From CAZWKX01 sp964633975 (GTDB lineage: Bacteria; Actinomycetota; Acidimicrobiia; Spongiisociales; UBA11373): 60,962 nucleotides of DNA. The stretch is from the NCBI GenBank assembly GCA_964633975.1, contig CAZWKX010000008.1, positions 1 to 60,962 of the forward strand, read 5' to 3'. Shown here piece by piece: positions 7,835 to 16,160 of the stretch (position 1 is its first letter; each line of letters starts with the position of its first letter). The translations under genes and the position numbers were made by a program. The notes below the pieces were generated by a model that did no database searches, had not been told where the DNA came from, and saw only the letters and a program-made list of their open reading frames with translations.

Positions 7835-9766
7835 ATGCTCTACAACTACACCTCCATCACCGAGAGCTCGGTCGGCGCCGTTGTCGAAGACGCCATCAGC
7901 CGGGGCGAAGAACTCATCGCCGGCGTCGTGGCCGCTCCGCCGTCCTGGGAGACGACCATGGCGCCCCTCAACGAGATCGCGGCTCTTGTAGTACAGGCCG
8001 CCGGCCAAGGCCCATTTATGGCCCGGGTACACCCCGACAAGGGGGTGCGCGACGCCGCCCAGGCGGCCGAGGAGCGAATCACGAAGTGGCAATCCGACCT
8101 CGTGTTCCGCCGCGACCTCTACGAGGCCGTGGAAACCTTTGCCGCCACCGAAGAGGCCGCCTCCCTCGAAGGCGAGCCGGCCCGCCTGCTCGAGTTCGTG
8201 CGCCGGGATCTACGCCGAGCCGGACACGCCCTCGCCGAGCGCCAGCGCAGCGAGCTGCAGAGCCTGCGCACACGCCTCGTCGAGCTGGGCGTGGCCTTCA
8301 CCCGCAACATCGACGAATACGAGGACTGGCTCGATCTCACCCGCGACGAGCTCGACGGGCTGTCCGACGACTACGTGGCGCGCTTGCGCCCCGGCTCGGA
8401 TGACGACACCTACCGAGTGTCGCTCGACTACCCGGAGTACTACCCCTTCATGGATCTGGCCCGGCGCCGCGATCTGCGTGAGCGGCTCCAGTACAAGGCC
8501 TGGAACAAGGCCCGCGACGACAACCTCCCTCTGCTCGAAGAGGCGCTGAAGGTTCGCCTCGACATGGCCCGGCTGCTCGGCCTGCCCTCATGGGCCCACT
8601 ACGCCATGGAGGAGAAGATGGCCAAGGATCCCGAGACGGTCGAGTCGTTCTACGCCGAGCTCATACCGCCCTTGCAGGCCAAAGCAGCCGGCGAGCTCGA
8701 CGACCTCCGCGCCACCATGGACGGCGACGACCTCCAGTCCTGGGATCTGCGCTACCTGCACACCAAGGTGAAGCGCCAGCGCTTCGGCATCGATCCCAAC
8801 GAGGTCGCCGCCTACTTCCCCCTCGAGCAGGTATTCGAGGGCATGTTCGAGATCACCGGCGAGGCCTTCGGTCTCACCTATCGGCGGATCGACAACCCGG
8901 CGGCCTGGCATCCCGACGTCACCACCTACGAGATCCTCGACCGCGACGGCGGGGAGCGCCTGGCCACCTTCTTCGCCGACATGTTCCCCCGTGAGGGCAA
9001 GTTCGGCCATGCCGCCGCCTTCGACCTGTACCCCGGCCACGAGGCCCGCGACGGCTACCGGCTCCCGGTCACCGCCATCGTCGCCAACCTCACCAAACCC
9101 ACCGCCGACAGCCCCTCGCTTCTCAAGCACGAGGAGGTCGTCACCCTCTTCCACGAGTTCGGGCACGTGCTGCACAACAGCCTGGGACATACCCGGTTCG
9201 TACGGTTCACCGGCTTCAACACCGAGTGGGACTTCGTCGAGGCGCCATCGCAGATCATGGAGCACTGGTGTTGGAAACCCGAGGTGCTCCGGCGCTTCGC
9301 CCGCCATCACAAGACGGGCGAGCCCATCCCCGAGGATCTGGTGCAGCGGCTGGCCGAAGCCCGCGACCTGCACATCGCCCTGCTCACCCTGCGTCAGATC
9401 TCCTTCGGGCTGCTCGACATGGCCTTCCACGGTCCCGACGAACAGAAGGATCTCTTCGACATCACCAAGGGCACCGCAGAGGTGGCGATGTTCCCCTACC
9501 ACGAGGGAACGTTCTTCGCCGCCGGCTTCGGGCACCTGTTCGGCTACGACGCCGGCTACTACGGCTACCTGTGGTCCAAGGTCTTCGGTGACGACATGTT
9601 CAGCCGTTTCGAGGAAGAGGGGATCCTCAACCCACAGATAGGGCGCGCCTACCGCTCCAAGATCCTCGAGCGAGGCGGATCTCGAGACGCCGGCGACCTG
9701 CTGCGCGACTTCCTGGGCCGGGAGCCCAGCAAGGACGCCTTCCTCGGGTATCTCGGCATCGGCTGA
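7835..9766 (+). CDS. M3 family zinc oligopeptidase
   Basis: A cytosolic zinc metallopeptidase of the thimet oligopeptidase group, 643 residues, about the usual length. The zinc motif HEFGH is at residues 440-444 (nt 9152 onward), and the third ligand should be the Glu in the downstream EAPSQIMEHW segment. Further family residues are YFPLEQV and the C-terminal GYYGYLWSKVF with FRSKI-like AYRSKILERGG. Such enzymes degrade short peptides from protein turnover. It lies 34 nt upstream of the MEMO1-family gene on the same strand, but each has its own -10 element. Confidence 0.94.
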   Translation: MLYNYTSITESSVGAVVEDAISRGEELIAGVVAAPPSWETTMAPLNEIAALVVQAAGQGPFMARVHPDKGVRDAAQAAEERITKWQSDLVFRRDLYEAVETFAATEEAASLEGEPARLLEFVRRDLRRAGHALAERQRSELQSLRTRLVELGVAFTRNIDEYEDWLDLTRDELDGLSDDYVARLRPGSDDDTYRVSLDYPEYYPFMDLARRRDLRERLQYKAWNKARDDNLPLLEEALKVRLDMARLLGLPSWAHYAMEEKMAKDPETVESFYAELIPPLQAKAAGELDDLRATMDGDDLQSWDLRYLHTKVKRQRFGIDPNEVAAYFPLEQVFEGMFEITGEAFGLTYRRIDNPAAWHPDVTTYEILDRDGGERLATFFADMFPREGKFGHAAAFDLYPGHEARDGYRLPVTAIVANLTKPTADSPSLLKHEEVVTLFHEFGHVLHNSLGHTRFVRFTGFNTEWDFVEAPSQIMEHWCWKPEVLRRFARHHKTGEPIPEDLVQRLAEARDLHIALLTLRQISFGLLDMAFHGPDEQKDLFDITKGTAEVAMFPYHEGTFFAAGFGHLFGYDAGYYGYLWSKVFGDDMFSRFEEEGILNPQIGRAYRSKILERGGSRDAGDLLRDFLGREPSKDAFLGYLGIG

Positions 9767-9787
9767 GCGGCGCGCCGGTGCGTGTGC

Positions 9788-9793
9788 CATCCT
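9788..9793 (+). promoter_or_regulatory. Extended -10 (TGC-CATCCT) before the MEMO1-family gene
   Basis: CATCCT ends 7 nt before the GTG at 9801 and is preceded by TGC, an extended -10 that could offset the weak first base. No SD is present at working distance. Confidence 0.4.
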
Positions 9794-9800
9794 GAATGCC

Positions 9801-10583
9801 GTGGCACGAGCACCGGCCGTAGCCGGCACCTTCTATCCGGCCGACCCCGGCCGGCTGCACCGCATGATCGACGGCCTGCTCGGCGCCGCCGCGGCTCCGA
9901 ACGCGCCGGCGCCGCAGGCGGTCATCGTGCCCCACGCCGGGTACGTGTACTCGGGCCCCGTGGCGGCCACTGCCTACGCGCTGCTGCGCGCCACCCGCCC
10001 CGATGTGCACAAGGTGGTCATGGCCGGGCCGGCCCACTTCGTCTGGGTCGACGGGGTGGCCTTGCCCGGTGCATCCGCCCTGGCCACACCCCTGGGAGAG
10101 GTCACCGTCGACGCGGAGGCGGAGGCATGGCTGCGCACGAACGCCTGCGTCGTCGACTCCCCGCTGGCCCACGACCCGGAGCACTGCCTCGAGGTACAGC
10201 TTCCTTTCCTGCAGACGGTGTACGACGACTTCAGCGTGGCCGCCATGCTCTGCGGTCACATCGACCCCCGAGAGGTCACGCCCCTCCTGGAGCATTTCCT
10301 CGGCGACAAAGACGCCCTCGTCCTGGTCAGCTCCGACTTGTCCCACTACCTCGACTACGACGAGGCCAGGCGCCGCGACGAGGCCGCCGCCGCGGCGATC
10401 CGCTCACTACGACCCGAAGACCTCGGCGCCGACAGCGCCTGCGGGCTCGTCGCCGTGCAGGCGCTGCTGTATGCGGCGCGGAATCGGGGCCTGGAGGTGA
10501 CCCAGCTCGATCTGCGCAACTCCGGCGACACCGCGGGCGACCGGAGCCGCGTAGTGGGCTATGGAGCGTTCGGCCTGGCCTGA
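9801..10583 (+). CDS. MEMO1/AmmeMemoRadiSam-B family protein
   Basis: The 260-residue protein matches the MEMO1 fold related to extradiol dioxygenases. VAGTFYPADPGRL opens it, PHAGYVYSGP (about 48-57) and VSSDLSHYL (about 175-183) carry the conserved His/Asp residues, and AHDPEHCLEVQLPFLQ is typical. In many prokaryotes it is encoded with AMMECR1 and a radical SAM protein; neither is nearby, so its partner system is elsewhere or missing. Its bacterial function is unknown. The GTG start fits the leaderless pattern. It converges on the SDR gene with a 3-nt gap. Confidence 0.9.
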   Translation: MARAPAVAGTFYPADPGRLHRMIDGLLGAAAAPNAPAPQAVIVPHAGYVYSGPVAATAYALLRATRPDVHKVVMAGPAHFVWVDGVALPGASALATPLGEVTVDAEAEAWLRTNACVVDSPLAHDPEHCLEVQLPFLQTVYDDFSVAAMLCGHIDPREVTPLLEHFLGDKDALVLVSSDLSHYLDYDEARRRDEAAAAAIRSLRPEDLGADSACGLVAVQALLYAARNRGLEVTQLDLRNSGDTAGDRSRVVGYGAFGLA

Positions 10584-10586
10584 GCC

Positions 10587-11372
10587 TCACACGATCGAGC
10601 GCAGCACTCCCCCGTCGACCGCCAGCGTGGCCCCGGTGATGTACGAAGCCGCATCGGAGACGAGGAACACGGCGGCCGCGGCGAACTCGTCGGGCTCGCC
10701 GTAGCGCCCCAGGGGAATCGCCGCCTCGAACCCGGCGCGTACCTCGCCCAGGCTCCGGCCCGTGCGCGTCGCAGCGTCGGCGTCGAGCTGCGCTACCCGC
10801 TGGGTGGCGATGCGTCCCGGTATCAGGTGATTCACCCTGATGCCGGCCTCGGCCCACTCGTCGGCCAGCGCTTTGGCCAGGGCCGCCACCCCGGCCCGGA
10901 ACACGGTCGAAAGCACCAGTGTGCCGGCGGGTTGGCGCACCGAGCCCGAGGTCATGAACAGCACCGCCGAGCCCCGGCCCAGGTGGGGCCTGGCGGCACG
11001 CGCCGCCTCCAGCGCCGAGCGCAAGGTGAGACGGTATGCGGCGTCCCAATCGGCCGGCGAGACATCGGCAAACGTGCCCGGCGGCGGCCCTCCGGCGTTG
11101 GGGACGACCACATCGAGCCCTTCCCAGCGCTCTGCCAACTCTTCCAGCCAGGCGCCGGTGGCCCAAGGCACGGTCACATCGACCACCGACGTGACGACTT
11201 CCGCATCCGTCTCTTCACGAATACGGGCGGCGGCCGCCTCGATACGCCCTCCGTCGCGGCTGCACACCGCGACACGGGCGCCCTCGGCGGCCAAGGCCCG
11301 CGCCACCGCAAAGCCGAGGCCGCCCGACGAGGCGGCCACGGCACAACGTCTTCCATTCAGCTTGAGGTCCAT
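10587..11372 (-). CDS. SDR-family protein with degenerate catalytic tetrad
   Basis: A 261-residue Rossmann-fold protein of the short-chain dehydrogenase superfamily: N-terminal dinucleotide region (AVAASSGGLGFAVARAL, about 11-27), NAGG at about 90 and a C-terminal GATLAVDGG. The glycine motif TGxxxGxG is altered to ASSGGLG, and the catalytic YxxxK is replaced by S-T-V-F-R in LVLSTVFRAGVAALAKAL. This matches the described BKR-like SDR subgroup lacking the usual tetrad. It is either an unusual reductase or a non-catalytic relative. The start is 6 nt from a TAGCGT -10 element. Confidence 0.88.
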   Translation of the reverse strand: MDLKLNGRRCAVAASSGGLGFAVARALAAEGARVAVCSRDGGRIEAAAARIREETDAEVVTSVVDVTVPWATGAWLEELAERWEGLDVVVPNAGGPPPGTFADVSPADWDAAYRLTLRSALEAARAARPHLGRGSAVLFMTSGSVRQPAGTLVLSTVFRAGVAALAKALADEWAEAGIRVNHLIPGRIATQRVAQLDADAATRTGRSLGEVRAGFEAAIPLGRYGEPDEFAAAAVFLVSDAASYITGATLAVDGGVLRSIV

Positions 11373-11378
11373 GCCTCA

Positions 11379-11384
11379 ACGCTA
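11379..11384 (-). promoter_or_regulatory. -10 element TAGCGT sharing the upstream stop codon
   Basis: TAGCGT lies 6 nt before the SDR ATG (11372). Its first three bases are the TAG stop codon of the DUF2157 gene upstream on the same strand. Confidence 0.5.
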
Positions 11385-12785
11385 GCCGGGGGACAGGGCC
11401 CTTCCGGTCCAGCGAGCCACCGCCGAGCGGCGGAACCGTTCCAGGCCCGCCGCCACGCCGATCAGCAGCAGACCCCCGATCACAAACCCCAGCTCTCTTC
11501 CCAGCGAATCGAAGCCGACTTCCATGTAGCGAACCAGCACAACAACGGCAAAGGCGATCAGAGCCCCATTCAGCAGCAGCGCCTCCCGGGCCTGAATGCC
11601 CAGAATGACCATGCCGCTGAGCACAACCAGGAGCACCAGGTTGGCCATGGCGAAGTAGGCCCACACCCCGAGGGACGGGAACAGCATCGGGATGGCGGCA
11701 ACGCCCACGACAAGCCCCCCACAGACGGCCTGTCCGGTTCTGACCCGGCCGTCCGTTCTGCGATCGAACCAGGCCGCTGCGGCCAGCAGAGCCAGAGCGG
11801 CCCCGGTGGCGATCCCGAAGGCGACCCAAAGCCCGCCCGGCGCCGAGTAGCCGGCCTCGTACACGTGCCGATTGCCGAGCAGACAGGTGCTGCCGATCAC
11901 CGTCAGCAGGCCCAGCCACCAGTAGACGGCCCCCTCCCGGTCTGCCCCGGCGACCCGGTGCAGCGTGCCGACGGCCAGCACGATCACGCCGACAATCGCA
12001 TAGAAGGCGATGGCAACGGTTGCGGTGAGGCCGGTCCCCTCCAGCCAGTCCGCCCCGCTCCAGCCCAGCGCGGCGTACCCCACGGCAACGCCGAGAGCAA
12101 GGACCAGCCGGGATTCGGCGAGGTAGCCCAGCGGCAGGAGAGGCAGGAACCAGAACACCAGAAACAGCGGGTTATCGAGTGAAGCTCCGACGGCGTCGGC
12201 AACCAAAAAGACGGCCCCTCCGGTCGCCAAGGCGGCAGAGAAGATGAAGGCCTCTCCCGTTCTGGGAAATCGCCTGCGATAGCGCAGGTACCAGCCGACG
12301 GCACCGAGGACGGCCACGGCCAGCACGGGCAGAATCCCCCTGACCACCCGGGGCATCTCGTCCCATCTGCGACCGAGCAGCAGAATCACCCCTACCGCCA
12401 GCAGGACCGATCCGACGATGCTCACCACCGTCACCACTCCGGACACGTGAGCCGCCTTCTCGGCTGCGGCGCCGTGGGCCGATTCGTGGGCCACCAAGGC
12501 TCTGCCCTGCCCGCGATCGATGATTCCCGCCTTCACCCATTCATCGACCCGGCGTTGCAGCCATCGAGGATTGACGGCATCGGCGGAGTGCGCCTCCGCC
12601 TGCTCACCTATTCCGGGCTCCACTGAGATCCCCGAGACGCCTGGAACCGCCGCGGCCTGCGCTTCGATCCCGCCTTCCGCCTTCGCGGAAGCGCCCCAAC
12701 GGCCCCGGCTCGGTCCGGATTCCCGGCCAGAGAAAACCACGACCACCACGATTGCGATTATCACTAGGAGCGGTAGAGCGAACAT
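11382..12785 (-). CDS. DUF2157 polytopic membrane protein
   Basis: The 467-residue product has one N-terminal hydrophobic segment (residues 3-18), a roughly 70-residue Ala/Gly-rich soluble stretch, the DUF2157-type motif WVKAGIIDRGQGRAL near residue 82, and then a long series of about 12-14 hydrophobic segments. The family has no known function. The extra N-terminal segment ahead of the DUF2157 motif is unusual and might reflect a fusion. The ATG at 12785 has AAAGGTGG with a 7-nt spacer. No partner gene suggests a role. Confidence 0.85.
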   Translation of the reverse strand: MFALPLLVIIAIVVVVVFSGRESGPSRGRWGASAKAEGGIEAQAAAVPGVSGISVEPGIGEQAEAHSADAVNPRWLQRRVDEWVKAGIIDRGQGRALVAHESAHGAAAEKAAHVSGVVTVVSIVGSVLLAVGVILLLGRRWDEMPRVVRGILPVLAVAVLGAVGWYLRYRRRFPRTGEAFIFSAALATGGAVFLVADAVGASLDNPLFLVFWFLPLLPLGYLAESRLVLALGVAVGYAALGWSGADWLEGTGLTATVAIAFYAIVGVIVLAVGTLHRVAGADREGAVYWWLGLLTVIGSTCLLGNRHVYEAGYSAPGGLWVAFGIATGAALALLAAAAWFDRRTDGRVRTGQAVCGGLVVGVAAIPMLFPSLGVWAYFAMANLVLLVVLSGMVILGIQAREALLLNGALIAFAVVVLVRYMEVGFDSLGRELGFVIGGLLLIGVAAGLERFRRSAVARWTGRALSPG

Positions 12786-12894
12786 TGCCTGACCACCTTT
12801 CGTCTGAGGCCTGTGGCCGGCCCACGCTCAAAGAGTCCACCCTGGAACGCTCGGCCACAATCCGGGACCACCCTGATCCGGGTCTCCGGGTGAC

Positions 12895-14247
12895 TCAGCG
12901 TCCGGTCTCCTTGCCCAGCACGGAACGCTCGATGACGGCCACGAGACACCAGTGTTTCGGCACCTTGAAGCCGGGGAGGCGGCTGCGCACGTGGGCTTCC
13001 AGATCGCCCACGTCGAAGGTGCCCGGATCGCGGGCAACCACGTCGGCCGAGACCGCCTGCCCCCATTCACGATCATCGACGCCGTACACCCGCGCCTCGA
13101 CAACCCCCGGGTAGAGCCGTATCGCCGCCTCCACCTCCGCTGGGTGAACCTTCTCACCGCCGGTGACGATCACACTGTCGGCTCGGCCCAGCACGGACAG
13201 GCGGCCGGCATCGTCGAGGCAACCGACATCGCCGGTGCGCAGCCAGTCGTCCGGCTCCCGCTCCGGCTCGTCGAGGAAGCCGGGGGACACCGCCGGACCC
13301 CGCACCTCGATGCGCCCCGAGCCGCCCGGCCCCAGCACGGTGCCCTCGTCGCCGACGATCCTCACTTCGAACCCGTCGAGTGGGCGGCCCACCGTGCCGG
13401 GAGCGATCCGCTCCTCCCCCGGCGCCACCGTCGCCACCTGCGAAGCGGTCTCGGTCATCCCGTAGGTCGCCAGCACCGGCAGGCCGGCCTCCAGCCCTCG
13501 CTCCAGCAAGGCCGTATCGACGGCGGCGCCCCCCACGAGCACGCCCCGCAGCTCGGGAAAGGGCCCGGCGCCGATATCGAGCAGCCGACTCAGCATCGTG
13601 GGCACCAGGGAAACAAAAGCCGCCTCCCGCAGCAGGGCGGCCACCCGCTGCAGCTCAAACCGCTCCTCCAGCAGCACGGTGCCCCCCTCCCGGGCCGCCC
13701 TCCAGAGTATGGAGAGCCCGCCGATGTGATGAAGCGGCAGCGCACAGAGCCATCGGTCCCCGGCACCGTTGCCCAGCCGCCGCTGCGACGCCGTAGCCGC
13801 GGCGTCGATGTTGGCGCCGGTGAGCACGACGGGTCGCGCCGCACCCCGCGTACCCGAGGTGAACACGACCGCACAAAAACCCGGATGAGGAGGCCCCCAC
13901 CCGCGCTCGGCGGAGACATGGCCCCCTTCCTCGAGGAACTGCTCCCGCCCCCAGATGGCACGCACCCCGATCCTGCTCGCCAAGGTCATCGCCTCGCCGG
14001 CCCCCAGGCGCGAATCCAGCACCACCACGTTGGCCCCGGCACGCGGTATGCCCCAGAGCGCCGCTACGGCCTCGGGCGTGCCATCGCCGCGCACCGCCAC
14101 ACGGCGACCGGCGCGGACGCCGGAAGCGACCGTCGACGCTACCGCCGAGGCGGCGGCGTCCAGGTCGCCGTAGCTGACCGTCTCCATCGCCGTGACCAGC
14201 GCCGGAGTGTCCGGGTGCTCGAGCGCCGAGATGTGAAGCCAGTCCAC
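12895..14247 (-). CDS. menE: o-Succinylbenzoate-CoA ligase MenE
   Basis: MenE activates o-succinylbenzoate as its CoA thioester in menaquinone synthesis. The 450-residue protein is an AMP-forming acyl-CoA ligase: P-loop FTSGTRG at about 130, YGMTETAS at about 265, the hinge RTGD followed by GRADSVIVTGGEKVHPAEVE, and a C-terminal lysine in GKETGR. It is somewhat short, typical of MenE. Assignment among AMP ligases rests on length and on its head-to-head position with menB and menA. The GTG start has GGAG 7 nt upstream and shares a promoter region with menB. Confidence 0.88.
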   Translation of the reverse strand: MDWLHISALEHPDTPALVTAMETVSYGDLDAAASAVASTVASGVRAGRRVAVRGDGTPEAVAALWGIPRAGANVVVLDSRLGAGEAMTLASRIGVRAIWGREQFLEEGGHVSAERGWGPPHPGFCAVVFTSGTRGAARPVVLTGANIDAAATASQRRLGNGAGDRWLCALPLHHIGGLSILWRAAREGGTVLLEERFELQRVAALLREAAFVSLVPTMLSRLLDIGAGPFPELRGVLVGGAAVDTALLERGLEAGLPVLATYGMTETASQVATVAPGEERIAPGTVGRPLDGFEVRIVGDEGTVLGPGGSGRIEVRGPAVSPGFLDEPEREPDDWLRTGDVGCLDDAGRLSVLGRADSVIVTGGEKVHPAEVEAAIRLYPGVVEARVYGVDDREWGQAVSADVVARDPGTFDVGDLEAHVRSRLPGFKVPKHWCLVAVIERSVLGKETGR

Positions 14248-14269
14248 CTTGCTGCTCCGTAGGGCTCAC

Positions 14270-14276
14270 TACAGTA
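14270..14276. promoter_or_regulatory. Overlapping symmetric -10 elements of a divergent menE/menB promoter
   Basis: The heptamer TACAGTA reads TACAGT on the plus strand (14270-14275) and TACTGT on the minus strand (14276-14271). Each is a TANNNT -10 pointing to menB (start 14310) and menE (start 14247) respectively. The two elements share five bases, which fits a bidirectional promoter that coordinates both halves of the menaquinone genes. Confidence 0.45.
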
Positions 14277-14309
14277 CCGGTCGCCGCCGAACCGTCCTTG
14301 GGAGAACCG

Positions 14310-15128
14310 ATGCCGGTGAGCTGGGAGCCGTCGGGCGACTACACCGATATCCGCTACGAAACCGCCGATGGCATCGCCAAGATCACCATCGACCGACCCG
14401 AAGTGCGCAACGCTTTCCGCCCCACCACGCTCTTCGAGCTGTCCGACGCCTTCGAGCGAGCCCGCAATGACGACGCCGTAGGCGTCATCATTCTCACCGG
14501 AGCCGGCCAAGAGGCCTTCTGCTCGGGCGGTGACCAGCGAATCAGGGGTGACGCCGGCTATGTCGATCCCGAGGGCACGCCGCGCCTCAACGTGCTTGAC
14601 CTGCAGATCCAGATGCGGCGCCTGCCCAAGCCGATCATCGCCATGGTGGCGGGGTATGCGATCGGCGGAGGCCACGTGCTCCACCTGATCTGCGATCTCA
14701 CCATCGCCGCCGACAACGCCGTTTTCGGCCAGACCGGGCCCAAGGTGGGCTCGTTCGACGGCGGCTACGGAGCCGGCCTCCTCGCCCGCATGGTCGGCGA
14801 CAAGCGAGCCCGCGAGATCTGGTACCTGTGCCGCCAATACTCTGCGCAGGAGGCCCACGAGATGGGCATGGTCAACAAGGTGGTGCCCCTCGCCGACCTC
14901 GAAGAGGAGACGCTGCGCTGGGCCCAAGAGATCCTGGAGAAGTCGCCGCTGGCCATCCGCATGATGAAAGCCTCCATCAACGCCGCTTCCGACGGCCTGG
15001 CCGGCCAGCAGCAGCTGGCCGGGGACGCCACCCTCCTCTACTACATGAGCGAGGAGGCCCAGGAGGGGCGCGACGCCTTCGTCGAGAAGCGCCCGCCCGA
15101 CTTCGGCAAGTTCCCTCGACTGCCGTGA
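14310..15128 (+). CDS. menB: 1,4-Dihydroxy-2-naphthoyl-CoA synthase MenB
   Basis: A crotonase-fold enzyme that cyclises o-succinylbenzoyl-CoA to DHNA-CoA. It has 272 residues from the ATG at 14310, preceded by GGGAG with 5-nt spacing; a TTG at 14298 is less likely. Diagnostic MenB segments are EAFCSGGDQRIRG, GYAIGGGHVLHLICDLTIAA and FGQTGPKVGSFDGGYGA (oxyanion hole and active-site loop), and a C-terminal EKRPPDF. The stop overlaps the menA start (GTGA), so the two are translationally coupled. Confidence 0.96.
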   Translation: MPVSWEPSGDYTDIRYETADGIAKITIDRPEVRNAFRPTTLFELSDAFERARNDDAVGVIILTGAGQEAFCSGGDQRIRGDAGYVDPEGTPRLNVLDLQIQMRRLPKPIIAMVAGYAIGGGHVLHLICDLTIAADNAVFGQTGPKVGSFDGGYGAGLLARMVGDKRAREIWYLCRQYSAQEAHEMGMVNKVVPLADLEEETLRWAQEILEKSPLAIRMMKASINAASDGLAGQQQLAGDATLLYYMSEEAQEGRDAFVEKRPPDFGKFPRLP

Positions 15129-15994
15129 GTGCCTGGCTCGTCGCGGCGAGACCGGCAACCCTCCTTGCCGTCGTCGCCCCAGTGCTCGTCGGCACCGGAC
15201 TCGCCGCCGGCGACGGAGCGTTCCGGGCCGACGTCTTCCTGGTTGCCCTCCTCGCCGCCCTGTTCATGAACGTCGGGGTCAACTTCGCCAACGACCTGTC
15301 GGACGCGAGAAGAGGCGCCGACACCAACAACCGGGTCGGCCCCGTCCGGGCCGTCGCCTCCGGCCTCATCGACGAACGATCCATGAAGATCGGCATCACC
15401 GCGGTCTTCGGAGCCGCCGCCGTCTGTGGCATCTATCTGGCCACCGTGGCCGGCTGGATCGTCCTCACCATCGGCGCCGCGGCATTCCTCGCCGCATTCA
15501 CCTACACCGGCGGACCCTTCCCCTACGGCTACCACGGTCTCGGCGAGGTCGCCGTGTTCACCTTCTTCGGGATCGTCGCCACAGTCGGCACCCGCTACCT
15601 CTACGACCGCAGCACTCCGTCGGCGGCCTGGCTCCTCGCCATCCCCGTCGGCATGCTCGCCACCAACATCCTCGTTGCCAACAACATCCGCGACCTCGAC
15701 ACCGACGGCCAGGCCGGGAAACGTACTCTCGCCGTCATCCTGGGCCGCCGCCACACCCGCCTGCTCCACACCTTGCTCGTCTCCGCCGCCTTCCTGCTGC
15801 TCCTCGAGTTCGCAGCCGCCGGCTGGGTTCCGCGCGGCTGTGCACTCGGCCTCTTCGCCCTCCCCCTTGCCGTCTACCCCCTGTGGACCGTGCTCAAGGA
15901 GACCTCACCACCCGCGCTCATCAGCGCCCTCCAGGCAAACGCCTTGCTCCACCTTTCCTTCGGCGTGCTGGTCGCCGTGGGCGCCGCACTGTGA
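15125..15994 (+). CDS. menA: 1,4-Dihydroxy-2-naphthoate polyprenyltransferase MenA
   Basis: An integral membrane UbiA-superfamily enzyme that attaches the prenyl chain to DHNA. The 289-residue product has about eight hydrophobic segments and the two Asp-rich Mg-diphosphate motifs, NDLSDARRGAD (about 54-64) and NNIRDLDTD (about 183-191). The GTG start overlaps the menB stop by 4 bp. The neighbouring men genes fix MenA over other UbiA members such as heme O synthase. Confidence 0.93.
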   Translation: MSAWLVAARPATLLAVVAPVLVGTGLAAGDGAFRADVFLVALLAALFMNVGVNFANDLSDARRGADTNNRVGPVRAVASGLIDERSMKIGITAVFGAAAVCGIYLATVAGWIVLTIGAAAFLAAFTYTGGPFPYGYHGLGEVAVFTFFGIVATVGTRYLYDRSTPSAAWLLAIPVGMLATNILVANNIRDLDTDGQAGKRTLAVILGRRHTRLLHTLLVSAAFLLLLEFAAAGWVPRGCALGLFALPLAVYPLWTVLKETSPPALISALQANALLHLSFGVLVAVGAAL

Positions 15995-16018
15995 TCACCT
16001 CAAGCAGCGCTACCGGGA

Positions 16019-16047
16019 TGCCGATTCCATATGACGAGCGTCGGCAT
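16019..16047 (+). repeat. Inverted repeat downstream of menA
   Basis: ATGCCGA (16019-16025) pairs with TCGGCAT (16041-16047) across a 15-nt AT-containing loop, 25 nt after the menA stop. It may contribute to menBA transcript ending together with the stronger hairpin at 16104. Confidence 0.3.
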
Positions 16048-16103
16048 TCCATGATCACGGCGCAGCTCGTGGCGGGACCGCTTGATCACCGGTCGCATAT
16101 ATG

Positions 16104-16129
16104 GGAGCCGGTCCTTCGGGACCGGCTCC
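16104..16129 (+). terminator. 11-bp perfect hairpin with TTCG loop between menA and menD
   Basis: GGAGCCGGTCC (16104-16114), loop TTCG (16115-16118) and GGACCGGCTCC (16119-16129) form an uninterrupted stem with the extra-stable UUCG tetraloop. No U-tract follows. It lies 18 nt upstream of the menD -10 element and would overlap the -35 region, so it could end menBA transcription, insulate menD or block its promoter as cruciform DNA. Confidence 0.6.
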
Positions 16130-16146
16130 ACCGATTCCGGGCCCGG

Positions 16147-16152
16147 TAGGGT
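16147..16152 (+). promoter_or_regulatory. -10 element TAGGGT before menD
   Basis: TAGGGT ends 8 nt before the GTG at 16161 and no SD is present, consistent with leaderless menD mRNA. Confidence 0.5.
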
Positions 16153-16160
16153 TCAAGGCC

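Noticed and set aside
16101..16160. ATG at 16101 as the menD start
   Set aside because: It would add 20 Pro/Gly-rich residues, lies before the -10 element and spans a perfect hairpin; GTG 16161 gives the family N-terminus.
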